DNA from: Granulicoccus phenolivorans DSM 17626 = NBRC 107789 = JCM 15570
Lineage (GTDB): Bacteria; Actinomycetota; Actinomycetes; Propionibacteriales; Propionibacteriaceae
Length of the DNA stretch: 64,000 nt
Reading direction: 5' to 3'
Assembly: GCF_000423085.1 (NCBI RefSeq)
Contig: NZ_AUHH01000024.1
Location: forward strand, 1-64,000
A program made the position numbers and the translations under genes. Each line of letters starts with the position of its first letter. Within the stretch, counting starts at the first letter, position 1. Positions 7,861 to 14,615 of this stretch are shown here, piece after piece. The notes beneath the pieces were generated by a model. It ran no database searches and was not told where the DNA came from. It saw only the letters and a program-made list of their open reading frames with translations.

Positions 7861-8427
7861 ATGTTCTCGCTCACCGACCGGGCCCCCGATGCCGCCCTGG
7901 TCGCCGGGCTCGCCGTCAACGACGAGGCCGCGACCGTGGCCTTCGTACGCCGGTTCGAGGGCCCGGTCTTCGGCCTGGCCCTCTCCCTGACCCGGGACCG
8001 CGGCCTCGCCGAGGACATCAGTCAGGACGTCTTCCTGCGCGCGTGGAAGGCGGCCGGGACCTACGACCAGCGCCGCGGCTCGGTGTTGACCTGGCTGCTC
8101 ACGATCACCCGGAATCGGACGATCGACCTGCTGCGGACCCGCCGGCCGACCCCGATCGACACCGAGATCCTGGAACAGTTGGTCGCCACCACCCTGCGTA
8201 CCGCCGGCCGGGAGGATCCCGGCGTACCCGCCGCGGCGGAAGAGGCCGCGAGCCGGTTGGCCCAACTGCCCCGCGACCAGGCCCGCGCGGTGATCCTCGC
8301 GGTGATCGGCGGGAACACCGCCCAGCAGGTCGCCGACCACGAGGGTATTCCGCTGGGTACCGCCAAGACCCGCATCCGGACCGGACTGCGGCGGCTGCGC
8401 GCAGCGATGGAGGTGAATCATGACTGA
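7861..8427 (+). CDS. ECF RNA polymerase sigma factor
   Basis: A 188-residue sigma-70 family protein. Region 2 is visible as LAEDISQDVFLRAWKAA and WLLTITRNRTIDLLR, and region 4 as QQVADHEGIPLGTAKTRIRTGLRRLR. The stop codon overlaps the anti-sigma gene start by 8 bp, so the two are translationally coupled. The start at 7861 (ATG) gives the family's usual length; a GTG two codons upstream is an alternative. It probably controls its own operon and the divergent lipoprotein/DUF2231 unit, as similar loci do. Confidence 0.9.
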   Translation: MFSLTDRAPDAALVAGLAVNDEAATVAFVRRFEGPVFGLALSLTRDRGLAEDISQDVFLRAWKAAGTYDQRRGSVLTWLLTITRNRTIDLLRTRRPTPIDTEILEQLVATTLRTAGREDPGVPAAAEEAASRLAQLPRDQARAVILAVIGGNTAQQVADHEGIPLGTAKTRIRTGLRRLRAAMEVNHD

Positions 8428-9139
8428 CCTGCCCCGCACCCATCCCGAGCCCGACGACCTGGTCGCGCTCGCGCTGGCCGACCTCGGGCCCGAGCGCCGG
8501 GCCGAACTGAGCGCGCACCTGGCCGGCTGTGCCCGCTGTCGCGCCGAGTACGCCGGGCTCGAGGAGGCCGTGCAACTCACCCTTCCCGCCGCGCCCGCGG
8601 TGGCGCCGCCGGCGGGCTTTTCCGGTCGGGTGCTGGCCCGGTTGGGGCTGCCCGAGGCAGCCGAGGCCGCACCCGCGCCGGTGATTCCGCTGCGCCGCCG
8701 GCGGCTGTGGGTCGGGGTCGCGGCCGCGGTCGCGGCCCTGGTGGTCGGGCTGGGGTTGGGCATCGGCGGGACCCTGATCGTTGCGCGACCGGGACCGGCC
8801 CCGGCGCCGACCGTGGCCCCCGCGGCGGCCTCGGCCAGTTCCGCGGTGGCCCTGCTCGATCACAGCGGCACGATCATCGGTACCGCCGGGCGGGTCCGGG
8901 TGGCCGGGACCGACCAGCTGCTGGTCACCGTGCTCCGCGCCCGGCCGGGAGTGGCGTACGACTGCGTGCTGGTGACCCCCGACGGCGTCCGGCACAGTGG
9001 TGGCAGTTGGGCGCTGCAGGCGTCCGCCGGGCAGGAGACTGCCTCGGGCACCTGGCTGGTCGACCTGCCGGCCGGCGGGGTACGCCGGGTCGAACTGCTC
9101 ACCGGGTCCGGGACGCTGTGGGCCCACGGGGAGTTCTGA
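8420..9139 (+). CDS. Anti-sigma factor, zinc-finger (RskA-like)
   Basis: A 239-residue membrane anti-sigma factor. The N-terminal cytosolic domain has the zf-HC2 pattern HLAGCARCR (His/Cys/Cys zinc ligands, about residues 33-41), followed by a linker, one transmembrane helix (about residues 97-118, VAAAVAALVVGLGLGIGG) and an extracytoplasmic domain resembling the RskA C-terminal domain. It would hold the preceding ECF sigma factor inactive until a signal releases it. The PrsW-type protease at 3141 is a conceivable processing enzyme, but nothing in the sequence links them. Confidence 0.88.
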   Translation: MTDLPRTHPEPDDLVALALADLGPERRAELSAHLAGCARCRAEYAGLEEAVQLTLPAAPAVAPPAGFSGRVLARLGLPEAAEAAPAPVIPLRRRRLWVGVAAAVAALVVGLGLGIGGTLIVARPGPAPAPTVAPAAASASSAVALLDHSGTIIGTAGRVRVAGTDQLLVTVLRARPGVAYDCVLVTPDGVRHSGGSWALQASAGQETASGTWLVDLPAGGVRRVELLTGSGTLWAHGEF

Positions 9140-9183
9140 ACCCCCTCGGTTATCTGCGAACAAGCTGACCCTTGACCGGGTGG

Positions 9184-9197
9184 TTCCCGAGCGGGAA
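9184..9197. promoter_or_regulatory. Short inverted repeat before the aromatic operon
   Basis: TTCCC-GAGC-GGGAA lies 30 bp upstream of the first gene of the aromatic operon, just after a TTGACC hexamer at about 9173 that could act as a -35 box. It may be an operator. Confidence is low because the arms are only 5 bp. Confidence 0.35.
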
Positions 9198-9226
9198 GAC
9201 TCGAGCCATTCACAAGGAGGTGAGGC

Positions 9227-9526
9227 GTGTCCACGTACGGAATGCAGCGTGCGATCTTCGATCATCTGCGCCGGCTCGAGGCGCCGGACCAGGAGGTCCC
9301 GGCCGATCAGATCCGCACCGAGGGCTATGAACTGACCGAGGCCGAACTGGCGGCCCTGAGCAAACCCGATGTCGGCCAGCTCTATCTGCTCGGCACCCAT
9401 CCGGTGCTGATCAACGCCTTCTGCCGGGCCAACGGTTGGAAGAAGGCCGACTACGCCGTCCTGTTTCCCGAGGGACTGGCGGACAGCATGCGATCGGAAA
9501 GGAAGGCGCGATGGCTGACATCGTGA
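9227..9526 (+). CDS. LigA-type small subunit of extradiol dioxygenase
   Basis: A 99-residue helical protein of the LigA family (small subunit of class III extradiol ring-cleavage dioxygenases such as protocatechuate 4,5-dioxygenase). The family pattern GTHPVLINAFCRANGW is clear. The GTG start at 9227 follows a strong ribosome binding site, AAGGAGGTG. The LigB gene starts inside its last codons (16-bp overlap), so the two subunits are co-translated. Confidence 0.88.
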   Translation: MSTYGMQRAIFDHLRRLEAPDQEVPADQIRTEGYELTEAELAALSKPDVGQLYLLGTHPVLINAFCRANGWKKADYAVLFPEGLADSMRSERKARWLTS

Positions 9527-10422
9527 TGGCGTACAGCACGGCCCATGCCCCGATGATGTCGGCGAACCCGGCTTCGGCCCCCGACGACATGGCGGCGCGG
9601 TTCTTCGGGGCCCTCGACGTCGCCTCCGCGAAGGCCGCGGCCCTCGACCCGCAGGCCGTGGTGATGGTCTCCGGCGAGCACTTCAGCAACTTCTTCATCG
9701 ACAACCTGCCGCAGGTCAGCGTCGGTGTCGGCGAGACCCACCTGGGGCCGGTGGAGAAGTGGCTCGGCATCGACCGGGTGATCGTCCCCGGTTCCCCCGA
9801 CCTCGGCCAGGCGATCCTGGGCGGGCTGATCGAGCGGCAGCACATGCCCGGGCTGTCCTTCAAGCTGACCGTCGACCACGGCTTCATGACCGTCTACAAC
9901 CGGCTCAGCCCGCAGTCGACACTGCCGCTGATCCCGATGATCATGAACTGCACGTTCCCACCGCTGATGACGCTGCGGCACTGCTGGAACTTCGGGGTCT
10001 CCCTGGGGCAGGCGATCCGCGCGTTCACCGGACTGGAGCGGGTGCTACTGGTCGGCGCCGGCGGGCCCTCGCACTTCGTCGGCGAGCCCCGGGTCGGAGA
10101 CATCGACATCGACTTCGACCTGTGGTTCCTGCGGATGATGGAGGCCGATTGTCCCGACGAGCTCCTCGACATCCCCAATGACGAGCTGATGCTGGCCGGG
10201 AACGGGACCGGGGAGATCCGCGCCTGGGTGACCGTCGCCGGTGCGATGTCGCCGGCCGCGGGAGGGCCGCCGACGAAGACCACCGCCCTGGCGTACGAGC
10301 CGATCTATGAGTGGATCAACGGGATGGGCGTCGCGCTGCACGAGGTGGTCGGCTCGGCCGGGCCGGCGACCCCGGCGTCGATCTTCGCCCCCGGTGGCCA
10401 GTACGCCGCGGGGCCCGCATGA
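9511..10422 (+). CDS. LigB-type extradiol ring-cleavage dioxygenase
   Basis: A 303-residue catalytic subunit. Class III extradiol dioxygenases use non-haem Fe(II) held by two His and one Glu. Candidate ligands are His12 (STAHAPM) and His57 (SGEHFSNFF); His123 (VDHGF) and the His of GGPSHFV lie in the usual active-site motifs. The ATG at 9511 is preceded by GGAAAGGA. The substrate is a catechol-type compound, probably protocatechuate or a close relative, judging from the upstream LigA and nearby hydroxylases. The stop overlaps the next start in ATGA form. Confidence 0.85.
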   Translation: MADIVMAYSTAHAPMMSANPASAPDDMAARFFGALDVASAKAAALDPQAVVMVSGEHFSNFFIDNLPQVSVGVGETHLGPVEKWLGIDRVIVPGSPDLGQAILGGLIERQHMPGLSFKLTVDHGFMTVYNRLSPQSTLPLIPMIMNCTFPPLMTLRHCWNFGVSLGQAIRAFTGLERVLLVGAGGPSHFVGEPRVGDIDIDFDLWFLRMMEADCPDELLDIPNDELMLAGNGTGEIRAWVTVAGAMSPAAGGPPTKTTALAYEPIYEWINGMGVALHEVVGSAGPATPASIFAPGGQYAAGPA

Positions 10423-11444
10423 GCGGCGAGGCCGGTCGGGTCGTCGACGTCCACGCCCATGCCATGCCGCTGCCGATCCTGGAGTGGCTGGTCGAGCAGG
10501 GGCTGGCCGACCTGTCGGGTCTGTCGGACGGGATCGTCCGGCTCGATCCGCGGGTCAGCGGGGTCGGCCCCGGCGCGCCGCTGCCGCTGCCGCCGGCGAT
10601 GCATGATGTCTCGGTCCGACTGGGGCAGATGGATCAGGCCGGGGTGGACGTCCATGCGGTCTCGCTGCCGCCGTTCCTGATGGCGACGACGTTTCCGATC
10701 GCTTCCGAGGCGGACTCCGCGCTGGTCAGCGAGGTGATCCGGCGCGGCAACGACGCCCTGGCCGAGTACGTGGCCCAGGCGCCGGATCGGCTGGTCGCGC
10801 TCGGCGGCGTACCGCTGGGCACCGGTGAGGCGGCCACCGAGGCCGCGCGCTGCCTCGACGAACTCGGCATGGCCGGGATCGCGATCTGCTCCCAGGGCGC
10901 GGGCCAGGATCTCGACGCGGAGGTCAATGAGCCGCTGTGGGCGCTGCTGTCGCAGCGCTCGGTGTTCACCTTCCTGCATCCCAGTGCCTCCCCGGCGCCG
11001 GCGCGGACGAAGGATTTCTGGTTCCCGCAACTGGTCGGCTACCCGATGGAGACCGCCCTGGCCGTGGCCCGGTTGATCTTCGCCGGGGTCACCACCCGGC
11101 ATCCCTTCCCGTTGTGTCTGGCCCACGGCGGCGGCTGTCTGCCCTCGCTGCGCGGCCGGCTGTCGATGGGTTGGGACCGCAAACCGCAGGCCCACACCAT
11201 TGACACCGATCCGCGCGAGCATCTGGATCGGCTCTACTACGACACCGCGGTGTTCGACGAGGAACTGCTGCGCGGACTGGTCGCCATGGTCGGTCCGGAA
11301 CAGGTCCTCGCCGGCACCGACTTCCCGTTCGACCTGGCCGAATGGGATCCGGTCGGCTTCGTGACCCGGGCTCTCGGCAAGGACGCCGCAGAACTCGTCC
11401 TGGGTCGCACCGCCGCCGGCCTGCTCGGCCTCCAGGACAGCTGA
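10419..11444 (+). CDS. ACMSD-like amidohydrolase (probable decarboxylase)
   Basis: A 341-residue amidohydrolase-2 family protein. The metal-binding HxH is His12/His14 in DVHAHAMP; later motifs are FLHPSAS, AHGGGCLPSLRGRLSMGW and GTDFPFDLAEWDP. This order and the FWFPQLVGYPMET segment closely follow 2-amino-3-carboxymuconate 6-semialdehyde decarboxylase (ACMSD). Related enzymes also decarboxylate carboxy-hydroxymuconate semialdehydes or, as LigJ, hydrate oxalomesaconate. Start overlaps the LigB stop (ATGA), so it belongs to the operon. The likely role is to remove CO2 from the ring-cleavage product. Confidence 0.8.
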   Translation: MSGEAGRVVDVHAHAMPLPILEWLVEQGLADLSGLSDGIVRLDPRVSGVGPGAPLPLPPAMHDVSVRLGQMDQAGVDVHAVSLPPFLMATTFPIASEADSALVSEVIRRGNDALAEYVAQAPDRLVALGGVPLGTGEAATEAARCLDELGMAGIAICSQGAGQDLDAEVNEPLWALLSQRSVFTFLHPSASPAPARTKDFWFPQLVGYPMETALAVARLIFAGVTTRHPFPLCLAHGGGCLPSLRGRLSMGWDRKPQAHTIDTDPREHLDRLYYDTAVFDEELLRGLVAMVGPEQVLAGTDFPFDLAEWDPVGFVTRALGKDAAELVLGRTAAGLLGLQDS

Positions 11445-11477
11445 ACCCCCTGACCACACCTCAACGAAGGAGTTGTT

Positions 11478-13406
11478 GTGCAGTTCTACCTCGACGGATA
11501 TCGCCCCGGTAACCCCAAGATTCAGCAAGCCGCCCCGAACGCCATGGCTCCCGGGGAAGACCTCCCCGACGAGGTCGATGTGCTCATCGTCGGCACCGGC
11601 CCCGCGGGGCTGATCATGTCGGCGCAGTTGGCGCAGTTCCCCGAGATCACCACCCGCATCGTCGAGCGTCGCCACGGCCCGCTGCAGCTGGGCCAGGCCG
11701 ATGGGGTGGCCTGTCGCACCGTGGAGATGTTCAACGCCTTCGGCCTGGCCGAGAACCTGGTCAAGGAGGCGTACTGGGTCAACGAGACCACCTTCTGGGG
11801 CCCGAGCGCGGAGGATTCGAGCCGGATCACCCGCACCGGGCACATCCAGGACGTCGCCGACGGCCTCTCGGAGTACCCGCACGTGATCGTCAACCAGGCC
11901 CGGATGCAGCAGTTCCTGCTCGATCACATGCTCGACTCGCCCACCCGGCTGGAGCCGAACTACGGCCTGTACGCGACCGGGGTCGAGGTGGCCGACTCCG
12001 GTGAGTACCCGGCGACGGTGACCCTGCAGCCGGTGGGCCCGGACATGGAATACCTCGGCGAGCCGCGTACGGTGCGGGCGAAGTACGTCGTCGGCGCCGA
12101 CGGTGCTCGCTCCCCGATCCGGCAGTCGCTGGGCATCCCGATGATCGGCGACGCGCGCAACCACGCCTGGGGCGTGATGGACATGCTCGCGGTCACCGAC
12201 TTCCCCGACATCCGGTTCAAGGCGGCCATCCAGTCCGGCAGCGGCGGCAGCATCCTGCTGATCCCGCGGGAGGGCGGCTACCTGGTCCGGCTCTATGTGG
12301 ACATGGGCGACATCGACCCGGATCCGACCAAGCGGACGATGTTCAACTCCGACGACATCATCGCCGCCGCGCAGAAGATCCTGCACCCCTACAGCCTCGA
12401 CGTCCGCGACATCGCCTGGTGGTCGGTCTACGAGGTCGGCCAGCGGATCGCCGAGCGCTTCGACAACGTGCCGAACGACGAACGCGGCGGGGACCGGATT
12501 CCGCGGGTGTTCATCGCCGGCGACGCCTGCCACACCCACAGCGCCAAGGCGGGCCAGGGGATGAACGTGTCGATGCAGGACACCTTCAATCTCGGCTGGA
12601 AGCTCGCCGCGGTCCTGACCGGGCGCGCCAAGCCCGAACTGCTGCAGACCTACCACGACGAACGTCGCGACATCGCCCAGGCCCTGATCGACTTCGATCT
12701 GAAGTGGTCCACCGCGATGGCGGCCAAGCCGAAGGATCCGAGCGATCCGAACTCCACCGGCATGGACCCCGCCGAGCGCCAGAGTGTCTTCACCCAGGGC
12801 GGCACATTCACCGCGGGTTTTGCGACCGACTACGAGCCGAGTCTGATCGTCGGGCACGACACCCACGAGCACCTGGCCACCGGGTTCCCGATCGGGGAAC
12901 GGTTCCACTCCGCTCCGGTGGTGCGGTTGGCCGATGGGAAGCCCGTGGAGATCGGCCATGAGGCCGTCGCCGACGGGCGCTGGCGGATCTACCTGTTCGC
13001 CGACGGGGCCGACCCGGCCGAGTCGGATTCGCGGCTGGCCGCGGCGTGCCGATTCCTCGCCGAGGACGACGCGTCCCCGGTGCGCCGGTTCACCCCGACG
13101 GGGGCCGATCCGGACGCCGTCTTCGATGTGAAGGCGATCTTCCAGCAGGGGCATCGGGTACTGCGCAGTGAGCACGTGCCGGACTTCCTGCTCCCGCGGA
13201 AGGGGCCGTTCGGGCTCAAGGACTACGAAAAGGTCTTCTGCACCGATGTGAAGCGCGGCCCGGACATCTTCGATGCCCGCGGCATCGACCGGGTCTACGG
13301 CGCGATGGTGGTGGTGCGCCCCGATCAGTACGTGGCGCACGTGTTGCCGCTGGACGGGGGCGCCGAACTCGGGGAGTTCTTCGCCGGGTTCCTGCTGCCG
13401 GGCTGA
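11478..13406 (+). CDS. FAD-dependent aromatic hydroxylase, phenol 2-monooxygenase / 3-hydroxybenzoate 4-monooxygenase type
   Basis: A 642-residue flavoprotein monooxygenase. The N-terminal FAD site reads VLIVGTGPAGLIMSAQ (about residues 35-50), the DG motif VVGADGARS lies near 208, and the second FAD motif FIAGDACHTHSAKAGQGMNVSMQDTFN near 350. The C-terminal thioredoxin-like domain (about residues 450-640) is typical of phenol hydroxylase and MobA; length agrees with both. The GTG start follows GAAGGAG. Last gene of the operon, 33 bp after the decarboxylase. It would form the dihydroxylated ring that LigAB opens. Confidence 0.85.
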   Translation: MQFYLDGYRPGNPKIQQAAPNAMAPGEDLPDEVDVLIVGTGPAGLIMSAQLAQFPEITTRIVERRHGPLQLGQADGVACRTVEMFNAFGLAENLVKEAYWVNETTFWGPSAEDSSRITRTGHIQDVADGLSEYPHVIVNQARMQQFLLDHMLDSPTRLEPNYGLYATGVEVADSGEYPATVTLQPVGPDMEYLGEPRTVRAKYVVGADGARSPIRQSLGIPMIGDARNHAWGVMDMLAVTDFPDIRFKAAIQSGSGGSILLIPREGGYLVRLYVDMGDIDPDPTKRTMFNSDDIIAAAQKILHPYSLDVRDIAWWSVYEVGQRIAERFDNVPNDERGGDRIPRVFIAGDACHTHSAKAGQGMNVSMQDTFNLGWKLAAVLTGRAKPELLQTYHDERRDIAQALIDFDLKWSTAMAAKPKDPSDPNSTGMDPAERQSVFTQGGTFTAGFATDYEPSLIVGHDTHEHLATGFPIGERFHSAPVVRLADGKPVEIGHEAVADGRWRIYLFADGADPAESDSRLAAACRFLAEDDASPVRRFTPTGADPDAVFDVKAIFQQGHRVLRSEHVPDFLLPRKGPFGLKDYEKVFCTDVKRGPDIFDARGIDRVYGAMVVVRPDQYVAHVLPLDGGAELGEFFAGFLLPG

Positions 13407-13438
13407 CCGGCGTGCCGATGGGCTGACTGCCTGCCGGA

Positions 13439-13475
13439 CTGACCTGCCTGCCGGACTGACCGGGGGGCAGGTCAG
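13439..13475. terminator. Terminator with short 17-bp tandem repeats
   Basis: CTGACCTGCC (13439-13448) pairs perfectly with GGCAGGTCAG (13466-13475). The gap also holds a 17-bp near-repeat (CTGCCTGCCGGACTGAC-like, twice). It lies between the converging hydroxylase and DUF2236 genes and probably ends the aromatic operon. Confidence 0.65.
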
Positions 13476-13492
13476 CCCGCGGTAGGGGCGGG

Positions 13493-14380
13493 TCAGCCCG
13501 CAGCGGAGAGTGGGCGGGGGCGGCTGCGCGAGGTCGGTGACATCGCCCACCGCACCGTCGCGGTGGCGCCGCGCCCCAGCGGCCGGGCCAGCAGGTGTCC
13601 GGCCGGGTGGTCCAGGCCGAGCAGGTGCCGGGCCCAGTCCGGCAGGACGCCGACGCCCCCGGCCGCCAGCGCCCAGTACCCGGGGCGGGCCGGCCACGGC
13701 AGCGGGGGATCGTGCAGCAGGAACGCCGCGGCGTCGGCGGCGGCCGGGGTGAGCTCCAACTCGGGACGATAGGACTCGAGCACGGTGCGGAGTTCGGTCA
13801 CGCTCTGCGGGGGTGCCGGCACCCCGAGCCGACCCGCGGCGACGCCGGCCTGGGCGACATAGGTGTCGGCCTCGGCCGGGGTGAGCGGGCGCCGGGCGTA
13901 GGCCTGGAACGCCGCCAGGAACGAGTGGATCTCGGCGACATGCACCCAGGTGAGCAGGTGCGGATCGTCGGCCCCGTAGGGGCGCCCGTGCGCGTCCTTG
14001 CCACGGACCCGCCGGTGGATCGCGGCCACGTGGGCGATGGTGGCCTCGGCATGCTCGATCGTGCCGTAGGTGGTGGAAGCCAGGTAGTTGCTGGTGCGTT
14101 GCAGCCGGCCCCACGGATCACTGCGGTACCCGGAGTGTCCGGCGACCCCGGCCATCGCCATCGGATGCAGCATCTGCAGCAGCAGCGCCGCGATCCCACC
14201 GGAAAACATCGCGGAGTCCTCGTGCACCCGCCAGATCGGATCCGCCCGGGTGAACCAGCGCGGTCCGGCGCTGCCCCAGATCACCTGAGCCCGCGCATCG
14301 GCATCTGCCCCGGCCACCCGGGAACGCAGCGTGCGCCCCAGGGCCCGCCGAGCCCGGGACACCGGATTGAGCCCCTTCAT
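13493..14380 (-). CDS. MpaB-like oxygenase (DUF2236)
   Basis: A 295-residue protein of the DUF2236/MpaB family, haem- or metal-associated oxygenases related to latex-clearing protein. Family landmarks are LLQMLHPMAMAGVAGHSGY (near residue 70), the conserved helix FLAAFQAYARRPLT, and HLLTWVHVAEIHS, which carry the conserved His residues. Substrate unknown. Its start lies 40 bp from element copy B, so its promoter must lie in or beside that repeat. Confidence 0.8.
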   Translation of the reverse strand: MKGLNPVSRARRALGRTLRSRVAGADADARAQVIWGSAGPRWFTRADPIWRVHEDSAMFSGGIAALLLQMLHPMAMAGVAGHSGYRSDPWGRLQRTSNYLASTTYGTIEHAEATIAHVAAIHRRVRGKDAHGRPYGADDPHLLTWVHVAEIHSFLAAFQAYARRPLTPAEADTYVAQAGVAAGRLGVPAPPQSVTELRTVLESYRPELELTPAAADAAAFLLHDPPLPWPARPGYWALAAGGVGVLPDWARHLLGLDHPAGHLLARPLGRGATATVRWAMSPTSRSRPRPLSAAG

Positions 14381-14420
14381 CGTTCCAGCCTAGGTCGCCG
14401 AGCCGACGGCTCGAGCGGGC

Positions 14421-14502
14421 AGTGGGCCGATCCTGCCACCAGATGCCTTCGAAGGCCCCAAACCGGCCCGTTTTCCTCGTCTGGTGGCAGGATCGGCCCA
14501 CT
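14421..14502. repeat. 82-bp palindromic element, copy B (perfect arms)
   Basis: The 22-bp arms at 14421-14442 and 14481-14502 are perfect inverted repeats carrying CCGATCCTGCCACCAG. The 38-bp interior, read on the minus strand, has the central GGGCCGGTTTGGGG motif shared with the other copies. It sits between the start of the DUF2236 gene and the terminator of the 5'-nucleotidase gene. Confidence 0.92.
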
Positions 14503-14542
14503 CGTCTCCGCCAACGACCGGCGCGGCCCGGAAACGCCGAAC

Positions 14543-14567
14543 GGGGCGCCCCCAAAGGGGGCGCCCC
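14543..14567. terminator. Terminator of the 5'-nucleotidase gene
   Basis: GGGGCGCCCCC (14543-14553) and GGGGGCGCCCC (14557-14567) form an 11-bp perfect stem with an AAA loop, 49 bp past the stop of the minus-strand gene. A close relative occurs at 28452-28479 after the nuclease gene. Confidence 0.85.
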
Positions 14568-14615
14568 GCCTGGTTGGGTCCGGATCAGCAATCGATCCGG
14601 ATCAGTTCCGTGCGA

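Noticed and set aside
10305-14114. A very long minus-strand reading frame (over 1200 codons) opposite the aromatic operon
   Set aside because: It is a frame shadow due to high GC content: composition is low-complexity, with no domains, and it lies over four well-supported genes on the plus strand.
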